A stretch of 50,013 nt of DNA from Candidatus Anammoximicrobium sp. (GTDB lineage Bacteria; Planctomycetota; Planctomycetia; Pirellulales; Pirellulaceae): positions 1-50,013 of the forward strand of contig JAAYYU010000389.1 in assembly GCA_012515235.1 (NCBI GenBank). The letters are read 5' to 3'. Each line of letters begins with the position of its first letter. Position 1 is the stretch's first letter. Both the position numbers and the translations under genes were made by a program. This document shows, piece after piece, positions 41,256 through 49,997 of this stretch. Below the pieces are notes generated by a model. The model was not told the origin of the DNA, did not search any database, and saw nothing but the letters and a program-made list of their open reading frames with translations.

Positions 41256-42431
41256 ATGAAGGGATGTCAATTCCTCGTGGCCGTGCTGTACGCGGCCGGG
41301 GTGGTGAGCGGCGCGGAGTCGGCGGACGATCCGAAGATCCGCTGGCGGCAGGAGGCCCGTTTTCCGGTCGTGGATCTGTCGGGCGAGACGGCGCGGCAGG
41401 TGGTCATCGCGGAGGGCACGCCCGAAGTCTATCAGGGCCACCCGACGACCGTGCTGATGGCCGACGGAAAGACGATCTTTGCCGTCTGGTGCATCAACCA
41501 TGGCGGCAAAGCGGGACCGATGGCGCGCAGCGACGACGGGGGCAAGACCTGGACCCGGCTTGACGACCGGTTGCCTCCGGGCTTTAGAAAACACGAGAAT
41601 TGTCCCAGCATCTATCGTCTGATCGATCCGCAGGGACGGGAGCGATTGTGGGTCTACTCGGCCTGGATCGGCCGATTTGGCAATCCCATGCCGCGCGTCA
41701 TGAGCGAGGATGGCGGCCAGACCTGGAAGGAACTGCCGCCCCTGGGCCAGGCGTTCCGTTGCGTGATGACGTTCAGCAGCATCGTCCGGCTGCGGGACGG
41801 TTCGTATCTGGGGATGTACCACCGCGGGCCGGAGGGCGCGGATCGCGCTCCGCTGGAGGTGCTGCAGACGGCCACGCAGGACGGCGGATTGAGCTGGTCC
41901 CCGCCGCGCGTGGTGGCCCGCGTCGAAGGCAAGAACCCGTGCGAGCCGTTTGTGTTCCGTTCGCCGGACGGCGGCGAACTGTGCTGCCTGATGCGGGAAA
42001 ACACGCACAAGAGCTACAGCTTGATGATGTTCAGCCGCGACGAGGGCGCGACGTGGAGCCGGCCGGAGGACACGCCGTGGGGGCTGACCGGCGACCGCCA
42101 CATGGGCGGCTATGCCAAAGACGGACGGCTGGTCATCGCCTTCCGCGACCAGGCCCAGCAATCGCCCACCCGCGGCCATTTCGTCGCCTGGGTCGGCACG
42201 TATGACGACATCAAGCAGCGCCAGCCGGGGCAGTACAGGATCAAGCTGCTGCACAGCTTTGCCGGGGGCGATTGCGGCTATCCAGGCGTGGAACTGCTGC
42301 CCGACGGCACGATCGTCGCCACGACCTACATCAAGCTGTGGAACGACGCCCGCAAACACTCCGTGGTCGGCACGCGTTTCCGCCTGGAGGAAACCGACGC
42401 GCGGCTCAAAACAGCGGCCCGTGCCCGGTAG
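41256..42431 (+). CDS. Secreted BNR-repeat (sialidase-like) protein
   Basis: The 391-residue product has a signal peptide (FLVAVLYAAGVVSGAES). Asp boxes occur four times: SDDGGKTW, SEDGGQTW, TQDGGLSW and SRDEGATW, the mark of a six-bladed propeller. The RIP motif and arginine triad of true sialidases are not clear, so another glycan or lipid-linked substrate is possible. It lies immediately ahead of a second BNR protein and after an unknown coiled-coil gene; the three are collinear on the plus strand. The start ATG 41256 is supported by the signal peptide; a weak AAAGGGACAAG-type ribosome site precedes it. Confidence 0.88.
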   Translation: MKGCQFLVAVLYAAGVVSGAESADDPKIRWRQEARFPVVDLSGETARQVVIAEGTPEVYQGHPTTVLMADGKTIFAVWCINHGGKAGPMARSDDGGKTWTRLDDRLPPGFRKHENCPSIYRLIDPQGRERLWVYSAWIGRFGNPMPRVMSEDGGQTWKELPPLGQAFRCVMTFSSIVRLRDGSYLGMYHRGPEGADRAPLEVLQTATQDGGLSWSPPRVVARVEGKNPCEPFVFRSPDGGELCCLMRENTHKSYSLMMFSRDEGATWSRPEDTPWGLTGDRHMGGYAKDGRLVIAFRDQAQQSPTRGHFVAWVGTYDDIKQRQPGQYRIKLLHSFAGGDCGYPGVELLPDGTIVATTYIKLWNDARKHSVVGTRFRLEETDARLKTAARAR

Positions 42432-42592
42432 GAACGCCGGAGCGGCCGCCAGCGGCACGCCGGAGTCCGCCGGTCAATCGGCCCGGCAGCTCTTGGCCCG
42501 GCACGCGGCCTCGGGCTTCCAACGTTTTTGGCCTGGAGCGCAAGGCCCCGGCCATCCCCGTGTTGAATTCGCTTTGTTCAAGGAGAAACGAC

Positions 42593-43717
42593 ATGCTCTT
42601 GCACAACAACTCGATTGCCCGCCCGGTGACACTGGCCGTCCTGGCCGCAGCGGTCCTGGCCAGCGCCGGATTCTGCGGCGCCGCCGAAGATGGGGCACGC
42701 TGGGTGAATCCGCTCTGCCAGCCCCTGAACGTCGACGGCGACGGGCCGTTCGTGGAACTGGCCGACGGGAGCCTGATGACCATCGACAATCAGGGGGTCC
42801 GTGTGAGTCAGGACGACGGCAAGACGTGGTCCGCGTTGCAGAAAGTCTGCGAGGGCTTGGACGGCCTGCGCGGCGGCGGCGAACCGGCCTCGGCGTCCAT
42901 CGTGCGCACGTCAGGCGGCGCCCTGGTCATCGTCTACCTGGATTCGACCACCTACAACTTCCGTTGGGACAACGCGACCAATCAGCCGAAGGAGGACTGC
43001 CGGCTGGAGGTCTGGGCGATCCGCAGCCTGGACGGCGGCAAGACCTGGATCGACCGGCAGCGGATCCTGGAAGGCTACAATCCCAACTTCTTCGGCTTCA
43101 TCCAAACCCGCGGCGGCAGACTGGTGGCTACGGTGCCGCACATCGTCACGGATCCGGGCCGCTACGCGGCTTGTTCGCTCACCTCGGACGACGACGGCAA
43201 GACGTGGAAGCGGAGCAATCTGGTCGACTTGGGCGGCCATGGACACCATTCCGGCGCCATGGAGCCCACGCTGGCCGAACTGGGCGACGGCCGGCTGTTG
43301 ATGCTGATTCGCACCCACTGGGGCCGCTTCTGGGAAGCGCTGTCCGACGATGGCGGGCTGTCTTGGCGCACCGTCCGGCCGAGCCCGCTCGAGTCGACCA
43401 GCGCGCCGGGATTCTTGCTCAAACTGCGCAGCGGCCGACTGGCCTTCGTGTCCAACGACAAGGCGGGACGCACCAATCTGCTGTTGACCTTCTCTGAAGA
43501 CGACGGCAAGACCTGGACCAAGCCGGTCCTCCTGGCCCGCCAGAAAGACGGCCAGCTGAGCTATCCGTTCTTCCTGGAGCGGCGGCCCGGCGAGTTGTGG
43601 GTGATCGCCGGCTTTGCCTTCCAAAAGGGCTGGCAGGGGCCCGTGCCGCTGAGGCTGAAGGTCCAGGAGGAAGCCGCTCTGCGCGAGGCCAAGAGCGAGG
43701 CCAAGAAGGATTCCTAG
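42593..43717 (+). CDS. Second secreted BNR-repeat (sialidase-like) protein
   Basis: The 374-residue product has a signal peptide (TLAVLAAAVLASAGFCGA). Five Asp boxes are visible: SQDDGKTW, SLDGGKTW, SDDDGKTW, SDDGGLSW and SEDDGKTW. AAGGAG is seven bases from ATG 42593. The propeller fold is secure; the substrate is not. It is not a close duplicate of the preceding gene (161 bp upstream) because the Asp-box spacing and flanks differ. The two may act together on one glycan. Confidence 0.88.
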   Translation: MLLHNNSIARPVTLAVLAAAVLASAGFCGAAEDGARWVNPLCQPLNVDGDGPFVELADGSLMTIDNQGVRVSQDDGKTWSALQKVCEGLDGLRGGGEPASASIVRTSGGALVIVYLDSTTYNFRWDNATNQPKEDCRLEVWAIRSLDGGKTWIDRQRILEGYNPNFFGFIQTRGGRLVATVPHIVTDPGRYAACSLTSDDDGKTWKRSNLVDLGGHGHHSGAMEPTLAELGDGRLLMLIRTHWGRFWEALSDDGGLSWRTVRPSPLESTSAPGFLLKLRSGRLAFVSNDKAGRTNLLLTFSEDDGKTWTKPVLLARQKDGQLSYPFFLERRPGELWVIAGFAFQKGWQGPVPLRLKVQEEAALREAKSEAKKDS

Positions 43718-43801
43718 GAGTTTGTTCAACCTGGATCTTGGGATCAGCCGGAGGCCGCTAGTCCTCTGTCCACCATGAGTTGAATTCAGGGAGCGATCGG
43801 C

Positions 43802-44848
43802 ATGCGCGTCGAAGCATTCTTGGGGACACGCGGGTTCGATCGGATTGCCGGCTGGCTTGAACGGATTGCGCGGCGGAATCGGCGGGTCCGGCCCGGTCCG
43901 GTTTCCCGCGCGGCCAAGGGCAGGCCCGCGGGTCGCGGTTTCCCGCTCTGCCCGCTTGGAGCGATGTGCGGCTTGTTGTTGGCAGGCGTCCTGTGCCGGG
44001 GAGCCGATCCGAGCCAGGCCGATCCGAGCCAATCCGATTCGTCGGTCTCTTTTGAAGCCAAGCAGTCGGAACCCATGAGCGTCACATCGGTAACGCCGCA
44101 GCGGGGAGCTGCGTATCCCCCGGGAACTGAGCGGATCACGTACCGGAGCGCGGTCGACGGCGTCGAGGATTGGGCCTTGTTCCTGCCCGGCGATCCGGCC
44201 CGGAGCACGATCGTCTATCTGCACGGTTCGTTTTCCTTGGCCGATCAGATTTTCACGCGCCAGGACGTCCGCAGATTCTGGCTGACCCGGATCCAGGCCG
44301 GCCGTCACCCGCTGCTCTCGGTCAACCTGCGCGGCACCGCTTACATGAGCCCGGCGGCGACGGCAGACCTGACGGACCTGCTCCGTTACTGCCGAAACGC
44401 CTTGGGTTGCCGGCGGTTTGTGCTGCTGGGCGGTTCGGGCGGGGCCTCCAGCGCGATGGCTTACGCGGTGCTCCATCCCGAGGAGATTCACGGCGTCATT
44501 GCGATGGGCATGTGCGACATCGTGGCGCGGCTCGATTTCGCGCGGCGGAGCGGCAATCCGGTGCTGCAGAAGCTCGCCACGACCGTGTTCGCCGCTTACG
44601 GAGGAACCCTGGAGGAGAAACCCGAACTGTACCAGGCCCGCTCCGTGCTGGCCCACGCCGACCGGTTGACCATGCCGATCATCCTGACGATGGGCGAGAA
44701 CGACCAACTGATCCCCGTGGCGGAAACGCGAAAAATCGCCGCCGCGATGAAGGGCCGGAGCAACTTCGTCTACCACGAGATCCCTGGGGGCGGCCACGAC
44801 GCCGCCTTGTGGGTGGATATCGATCTGGAAACGCTCCAGTTGCGTTGA
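43802..44848 (+). CDS. Alpha/beta hydrolase
   Basis: The 348-residue product has a long basic N-terminus with a hydrophobic stretch near 52-64 that could be a signal. GGSGGAS (nucleophile Ser212) is the elbow. GENDQLIPV carries the acid, and GGGHDAAL carries the histidine at the C-terminus, giving a complete triad. HGSF at 141-144 is the oxyanion part. It is probably an esterase or peptidase, perhaps working on the same glycan as the BNR neighbours. A 15-bp tandem repeat encodes DPSQADPSQ in the linker. It lies 84 bp after the second BNR gene. Confidence 0.83.
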   Translation: MRVEAFLGTRGFDRIAGWLERIARRNRRVRPGPVSRAAKGRPAGRGFPLCPLGAMCGLLLAGVLCRGADPSQADPSQSDSSVSFEAKQSEPMSVTSVTPQRGAAYPPGTERITYRSAVDGVEDWALFLPGDPARSTIVYLHGSFSLADQIFTRQDVRRFWLTRIQAGRHPLLSVNLRGTAYMSPAATADLTDLLRYCRNALGCRRFVLLGGSGGASSAMAYAVLHPEEIHGVIAMGMCDIVARLDFARRSGNPVLQKLATTVFAAYGGTLEEKPELYQARSVLAHADRLTMPIILTMGENDQLIPVAETRKIAAAMKGRSNFVYHEIPGGGHDAALWVDIDLETLQLR

Positions 44849-44916
44849 GCGCGGAGCGGACCGCAGGCCGCGGGGGCGTCTTTTGGCACCGGGCTGCACC
44901 AGGGCCGGACGGCAGC

Positions 44917-45603
44917 CTACGCCGTCTCCGGCGGGGGCCGGCGGTGGCGGACGTCGTCGCCCTTGACCACGTAGACCACTTCCTTGCAGACGTTCTTGGC
45001 CTGGTCGGCGGTCCGTTCCAGGTAGCGGGCGATCAGGATCTGGGCCACGGCGTCGGCGATGTCGGTCGCGCCGGCCAGGACCTCGCGGAGCACCTGGTCG
45101 GTGAGCAGTTCCTTCAGCACCTCGTCGTTCAGCGCGTCCACAAGGTCGTCGCGCTGCCGCGTGACGACCGCCTTTTCGGCGTTTTGTGAGAAGTACGCGT
45201 CCAGGGCGTCGTCGACGATCACGCAGACCAGGTCGGCCATCTCCCGCACCTTGGGCAGCAGCGGGCGGGCCGCCGGGTCGGAACGCATCATCTGCAGCGA
45301 CTGGACCACGTTCACCGCCTGATCGCCCATCCGTTCCAGCTGGGAGGTCACGTGCGTGCAGACGAGCACGAAACGGAGGTCTTTGGCCACGGGGCCGTAG
45401 ACCGTCAACATGCGGATGGCCTCGTGATCGATCTCCGTCTGCATCTTGTTCAGCCGGCCCTCGGAGGCGTAGATCTCCGCCTGGACGTCACGGGTGCGGT
45501 CCTTGACGGCGGCGGCCGACAAGAAGACCATGGACCGCGCCAGGTCGGCCATGTCGCTCAACTGCTTCTGGATGGCCGCCAGTTCGTCGTCGAATCTCTT
45601 CAT
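44917..45603 (-). CDS. phoU: Phosphate transport regulator PhoU
   Basis: The 228-residue product is a two-bundle helical PhoU protein: FDDELAAIQKQLSDMADLARSM at the start and ERMGDQAVNVVQ and LERTADQAKNVCKEV as the two metal-binding helical repeats. It modulates the Pst transporter and the phosphate two-component system. It closes the operon, 68 bp after the last ATPase gene. The start is placed at ATG 45603; an in-frame TTG at 45612 is less likely. Confidence 0.95.
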   Translation of the reverse strand: MKRFDDELAAIQKQLSDMADLARSMVFLSAAAVKDRTRDVQAEIYASEGRLNKMQTEIDHEAIRMLTVYGPVAKDLRFVLVCTHVTSQLERMGDQAVNVVQSLQMMRSDPAARPLLPKVREMADLVCVIVDDALDAYFSQNAEKAVVTRQRDDLVDALNDEVLKELLTDQVLREVLAGATDIADAVAQILIARYLERTADQAKNVCKEVVYVVKGDDVRHRRPPPETA

Positions 45604-45671
45604 CGCACGCAATCCCCTTGGTAGCTGTCAGGAAACGTCCGTCGCGCGGAACTCGGTCCGCTCCACGAAGG

Positions 45672-46466
45672 TTACCCGTAACGTCCTTCAATGTACATTT
45701 CCGTCTGCTCGCGGCGCGGGTTGAAGAAGATCTGCTCCGTCGAGCCGTGCTCGATCAGCTCGCCCATCAGCATAAAGATGCACTCGTCCGTGGCGCGGCG
45801 GGCTTGGGCCATGTTGTGCGTGACGATCACCACGGTGTATTTTTCCCGCAGGCCGTCCAGCAAGTCCTCGATTTTTTCCGTGCCCTCGGCGTCCAGCGCG
45901 GAACACGGCTCGTCCATCAGGATGATCCGCGGCTTGAGCGGCAGCAGCCGCGCGATGCACAGCTTTTGCTGCTGTTCCAGCGTCAGCGTCGTGGCCTTGT
46001 GGTGCAGCCGGTCTTTGACGTCGTCCCACAGGCCCACTTCGCGGAGCGCGGATTCCGCCAGTTCGCGCCGCCGGCTCTTCGGCAGGCTGCGGCGGGGCGT
46101 GTGGATGCGGATTCCGAACAAGACGTTTTCGAAGATCGAGATCGGCAGCGGATTGGGCCGCTGGAAGACCATGCCCACGGTCTTGCGCAGTTCGCTGAGC
46201 GACACGCCCGCGTCGTAGATATTGCGTCCCAGGATGGTGATCTCGCCCTTGGTGGTCACGTTGCCGTACCGCTCGTTGATGCGGTTGAAGCAGCGCAGCA
46301 GCGTCGTCTTGCCGCAGCCCGACGGCCCGATCAGGCCCGTGATCAGGCCCTGCTTGACATCGACCGTGATTTGCTTCAACGCTTGAAAGCCGCCGTACCA
46401 GAGGTTCAGGTCCCGCGTGTGGATGCTGGTCCGGGCCGGCGCGGCGGCGGCTGGGTTGGCCGTCAT
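45672..46466 (-). CDS. pstB: Phosphate ABC transporter ATPase, signature motif degenerate
   Basis: The 264-residue product has Walker A GPSGCGKT (47-54), Q-loop Gln102 (GMVFQRPNP), Walker B IILMDEP (181-187) and switch His217 (IVTHN). The ABC signature at 161-165 reads LTLEQ instead of LSGGQ. The nucleotide-binding half of the site is intact, but this subunit cannot supply a normal signature to its partner. Its start overlaps the stop of the preceding ATPase (TGATG at 46464-46468), so the two are translationally coupled. The family energises phosphate import through PstC/PstA. Confidence 0.93.
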   Translation of the reverse strand: MTANPAAAAPARTSIHTRDLNLWYGGFQALKQITVDVKQGLITGLIGPSGCGKTTLLRCFNRINERYGNVTTKGEITILGRNIYDAGVSLSELRKTVGMVFQRPNPLPISIFENVLFGIRIHTPRRSLPKSRRRELAESALREVGLWDDVKDRLHHKATTLTLEQQQKLCIARLLPLKPRIILMDEPCSALDAEGTEKIEDLLDGLREKYTVVIVTHNMAQARRATDECIFMLMGELIEHGSTEQIFFNPRREQTEMYIEGRYG

Positions 46467-47218
46467 CAGCCGAAACCTCCTGTGACATAGGCATAGGTCA
46501 GGGGATTGTTCGGATGCTCGAACATTTTCTCCGTCTCGCCCACTTCGACCAGTTGCGCCTTGTTCAGAAACGCCGTGTGATCCGCCAGTCGGTGCGCCTG
46601 CTGGACCAGGTTGGTCACCAGGACGATGGTCAGCTCTCGTTTCAGTTCCAGCAGCACGTCCTCGATCTTCATCGTCGTCACGGGGTCGATGGCGATGGAG
46701 AATTCGTCCAGGCAGAGGATTTCCGGGCGGTGCGACAGGGCGCGGGCCAGCGTCAGCCGCTGCTGCTGGCCGCCGGACAGCTTCGTGCCCAGCGTGTTCA
46801 GGCGGTCCTTGACTTCGTCCCACAGCATGGCCTGCCGCAAGCATTTTTCGACCAGCGTTTCCAGCTCGTCGCGGTCCCGCATCCCGGCCCGCCGCGGGGC
46901 GTAGGCCACGTTGTCGAACACGGTCAGCGGCAGGCCCACGGGCAAGGGAAAGACCATGCCCACGCGGCGCCGCAAGGCGTACGGATTGCGCATCCGGTTC
47001 ACGTCTTCGCCGCCCACCAGGACCTGCCCCCGGACGCGCGCGGAGGGGACGAAGTCGATCGTGCGGTTGATGCACTTCAGCAGCGTGGTCTTGCCGGAGT
47101 TGGCCGGGCCAATGATGGCAAAGATCTGATTGGCGGCGATGTCCAAGTGGATGTCGCGCAGCGCCGTCTGGGGGCCGTAGGTCACCGAGACACCCTGAAA
47201 TTGAACCGAAGCCGCCAT
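46466..47218 (-). CDS. pstB: Phosphate ABC transporter ATPase, Q- and H-loops degenerate
   Basis: The 250-residue product has Walker A GPANSGKT (37-44), an intact LSGGQ (147-151) and a Walker B ending CLDEF (D171, E172). The Q-loop glutamine is Pro91 (GMVFPLP) and the switch histidine is Asn203 (VTNLVQQAHR). The pattern is complementary to the preceding ATPase. It precedes that gene with a one-base TGATG overlap and follows PstA by 5 bp. It should pair with the other ATPase; on its own an ATP site would lack key catalytic residues. Confidence 0.92.
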   Translation of the reverse strand: MAASVQFQGVSVTYGPQTALRDIHLDIAANQIFAIIGPANSGKTTLLKCINRTIDFVPSARVRGQVLVGGEDVNRMRNPYALRRRVGMVFPLPVGLPLTVFDNVAYAPRRAGMRDRDELETLVEKCLRQAMLWDEVKDRLNTLGTKLSGGQQQRLTLARALSHRPEILCLDEFSIAIDPVTTMKIEDVLLELKRELTIVLVTNLVQQAHRLADHTAFLNKAQLVEVGETEKMFEHPNNPLTYAYVTGGFG

Positions 47219-47223
47219 CACGA

Positions 47224-48168
47224 TCACCACCTCTTCCGCGACCGCAGGTAGGTCCGCACGCCGATCGACACGCTGTTGACCAGCAACACCAGCGCGATCA
47301 ACACGAAGGCCGTGCCGAATTGGAGTTCGTCCGAAACGCCGCGCACCTGGGTGGCCAGGGTGAACAGGTGCATGGACAGCGCCATGCACCGGTCGCCCAG
47401 GCCGTACGGGAGGAACGCCTGCCAGCCGTGGTCGGGCACCGGCGTGAAAAAGACCGCGCCGGTGAACAGGATCGGCGCCGTTTCGCCGGCCGCGCGGGAC
47501 ACCTGCAGGATCACGCCGGTCAGGATTCCGCTGATCGAATTCGGCAAGACGATCGTGCGGATGGTCTGCCAGCGCGAGGCGCCCAGATTCCAGCAGGCTT
47601 CGCGGAAGGACATCGGCACCGCGGCCAAAGCCTCGCGGGTGCTGGTGACGATCACGGGCAAAGTCATCACGGCCAGGGTGCAGGAGGCCGCCAGCAGCGA
47701 GCGGCCCAGGCCGGCAAACAGCACAAAGGCGCCTACGCCGAACAGCGCATGGACGATGCTGGGCACGCCGGCCAGGTTGACCACCGCTAGATTGACGATC
47801 CGCGTCAGCCAGTTGTCGCCGGCGTATTCGTTCAGGTAGACGCCGGCCAGAATGCCCACCGGGGCCGCCACCAGCAGCGAGATCAGGACCAGGAAAAACG
47901 TCCCGACCAGCGGCGCCCAGAGGCCGCCGGCAGTCATGAAATCCCGCGGGTTTTCCCAGATGAAACGCGGCGTCAGCACAGGCCAGGCGTGGACGAGGAT
48001 ATAGCCCAGGATGGCAAACACCGGAATCACCAGGCTGAGCGTCATCGCCAGGAAGACGTACTGGGCCACGGTCTCCTTGACCTTCTTCCGCCGTTCCAGC
48101 GGAGAGGGGGAGAAGACGTCCCGATCGGAAAGGGGCTCGCCCCAGCCGGTCTCAGCCACGCTTGTCAT
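47224..48168 (-). CDS. pstA: Phosphate ABC transporter permease PstA
   Basis: The 314-residue product has about six membrane segments and the ABC permease EAA-like loop (PMSFREACWNLGASRWQTIRTIVLP). The N-terminal cytoplasmic tail precedes the first segment (YVFLAMTLSLVIPVFAI). It forms the membrane channel with PstC. Its start overlaps the stop of pstC by 17 bp, and its stop lies 5 bp before the next ATPase start. It is part of the minus-strand pst operon. Confidence 0.95.
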   Translation of the reverse strand: MTSVAETGWGEPLSDRDVFSPSPLERRKKVKETVAQYVFLAMTLSLVIPVFAILGYILVHAWPVLTPRFIWENPRDFMTAGGLWAPLVGTFFLVLISLLVAAPVGILAGVYLNEYAGDNWLTRIVNLAVVNLAGVPSIVHALFGVGAFVLFAGLGRSLLAASCTLAVMTLPVIVTSTREALAAVPMSFREACWNLGASRWQTIRTIVLPNSISGILTGVILQVSRAAGETAPILFTGAVFFTPVPDHGWQAFLPYGLGDRCMALSMHLFTLATQVRGVSDELQFGTAFVLIALVLLVNSVSIGVRTYLRSRKRW

Positions 48169-49108
48169 TGCGAATTCCCTTGACTGCCAGATCCGCCGTC
48201 AGGTTCACCACGAACGACACGGCAAACAGCGCTAACCCAATCACAAACAGCACGCGGTAGTGCGTCCCGCCGGCGACCACTTCCCCCAACTCCGCCGCCA
48301 CCGTCGCGGTCAACGTGCGAATGGGATCCAACAAACTGGTCGGGATCTGCACGGCGTGCCCGGTAGCCATCAACACGGCCATCGTCTCGCCGACGGCCCG
48401 GCCGACGCCCAGCAACACGGCCGCCAGCAGCCCGTTCTTGGCCGCCGGAAAGAGAACCCGGTGGACGATTTCCCAGCGACTGGCGCCCAGCGCCAGGGCC
48501 GCTTCCCGGTACGAGTCGGGGACGGCCTTCAACGCGTCCTCGCCCACGGACACGATCACGGGGACGCTCATCAACGCCAGGATGATGCCGCCGTTCAGCA
48601 GGTTGATGCCCACGTCCGCTCCCGTCACCTGAATGATGACCGGACCGATCACCATGTATCCCACGAAGCCCCACACGATCGAGGGAATGGCCGCCAACAG
48701 CTCGATCACCACCTTGAGGATTTCCCGCACCCGGCCGCTGCAGAACTCGGAGACGTAGACGGCCGCCCCCAGGCCCAGCGGCACCGCCAGCAGCATGGCC
48801 AGCCCCGTCACCGACAGGGTGCCCAGCAACAGCGCCAGAATGCCGTACTGGGGACGGACCTCCGAGGACGGAATCCAGTTCTGGCTGGTGAAAAACTCCC
48901 TCAGATTCAGCTCGCCGACCAGCACCGGCGCGGCTTCCCGAAACACGAAGAAGAAGATGGCGGCCACGAACAGGATCGCACTCCAGCCACAGAGCCGGAT
49001 CGTCCACTCGACCAGGGGCTCGGTCAGCGCCAGAACCGCATCCACCAGCCGCGCCCGGCGGCGCGGGCCGGCCGCGGGGGAACGGGGGCGGGACGTTGAG
49101 TCATTCAT
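48152..49108 (-). CDS. pstC: Phosphate ABC transporter permease PstC
   Basis: The 318-residue product has a hydrophilic N-terminal tail (RPRSPAAGPRRRARL) and six membrane segments. PDSYREAALALGASRWEIVHRV is the EAA-like loop that contacts the ATPase. It pairs with PstA to form the transmembrane channel of phosphate uptake. The start overlaps the pstS stop by eight bases and its end overlaps the pstA start, so the three are translationally coupled. Confidence 0.95.
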   Translation of the reverse strand: MNDSTSRPRSPAAGPRRRARLVDAVLALTEPLVEWTIRLCGWSAILFVAAIFFFVFREAAPVLVGELNLREFFTSQNWIPSSEVRPQYGILALLLGTLSVTGLAMLLAVPLGLGAAVYVSEFCSGRVREILKVVIELLAAIPSIVWGFVGYMVIGPVIIQVTGADVGINLLNGGIILALMSVPVIVSVGEDALKAVPDSYREAALALGASRWEIVHRVLFPAAKNGLLAAVLLGVGRAVGETMAVLMATGHAVQIPTSLLDPIRTLTATVAAELGEVVAGGTHYRVLFVIGLALFAVSFVVNLTADLAVKGIRNDKRG

Positions 49109-49997
49109 GTTCGTCCAGGGACACGTAGCCCAGCTCCCGCACCACGGTTTGGCCTTCTGCCGAGAGGATCCAGTCCAGGTAATCTTTCATCGGGCCCGCC
49201 GGTTCCCCCGCCGTGTAGATCAGCAGGGGACGCGTGATCGGATAGGAACCGTTCTTGGCGTTGCCGGGCGTCGGCGCCACGGCCGGCTCCCCCGCACGCG
49301 GGGCGACCTTCAGCATCTTGACCTCGGGGGTCTGATAGCCCATGCCGCTGTAACCGATCGCGTTGGGCGTCTTGGACACCAGCGCGACCACGGCCTTGGA
49401 GCCGCTCTGGTCCACGGAGCCCAGCTTGAAATCTCGTTTTTTGCCCAGCACGGCTTCGCGAAAATAGGCGTGCGTCCCGCAGCCGGCCTGGCGGCTGACG
49501 CGGACAATGGTGTCGCGATTGTCGCGGCGATGCTGCGCATCGACTTGCGACCAGCGGGTAAGCGTCCCGTCCCAGCCGTAGATCTCGGCGAGTTGATCCA
49601 GCGAAACCGTCTCGGCGGGGTTGGCCGGGTGGACGTAAATGGCCAGCGCATCGTAGCCCACGACGAACTCCCGAGGCTTGGCGCCGCGCGCTGCCTCGAC
49701 CTTCTGGATTTCGTCCGGCTTGATGGTGCGGCTGCTGTTGGCCATGTCGCAATTGCCGTCGATCAAGCTGGCGAGGCCCACGCCGGAGCCGCCGCCGAGG
49801 ACCTGGACGCTGATCTCCGGATGTTTCAAGTTATAGGTTTCCGCCCAAGCCTGAGCGACGTTGACCATCGTATCCGAGCCTTCGACCCGGATCACGACGG
49901 TGCCGCTCGCGCCGCTCCCGGAGCAGCCCGCCAAGGACGTCCAGAGGCCCCAGACGAACGCTACGGCCAGCATCCCGGCGTTCGGCCGCCGTCCCAC
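49101..49997 (-). CDS. pstS: Phosphate-binding lipoprotein PstS
   Basis: The product is up to 298 residues from GTG 49997; ATG 49973 is an alternative start, and the true start may lie beyond the window edge 16 bp away. The lipobox is LAGC (about 22-25). EGSDTMVNVAQAW and GGGSGVGLASLIDGNCDMANSSR are the phosphate-binding loops of PstS. It captures phosphate outside the membrane and passes it to PstC/PstA. As first gene of the operon it should lie next to the Pho-regulated promoter, which is outside the window. Confidence 0.93.
   Translation of the reverse strand: MGRRPNAGMLAVAFVWGLWTSLAGCSGSGASGTVVIRVEGSDTMVNVAQAWAETYNLKHPEISVQVLGGGSGVGLASLIDGNCDMANSSRTIKPDEIQKVEAARGAKPREFVVGYDALAIYVHPANPAETVSLDQLAEIYGWDGTLTRWSQVDAQHRRDNRDTIVRVSRQAGCGTHAYFREAVLGKKRDFKLGSVDQSGSKAVVALVSKTPNAIGYSGMGYQTPEVKMLKVAPRAGEPAVAPTPGNAKNGSYPITRPLLIYTAGEPAGPMKDYLDWILSAEGQTVVRELGYVSLDEHE

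Noticed and set aside
42911..44899. A 662-codon minus-strand frame opposite the second BNR protein and the hydrolase.
   Set aside because: The plus-strand genes have Asp boxes and a full catalytic triad; the antisense frame has no domain.
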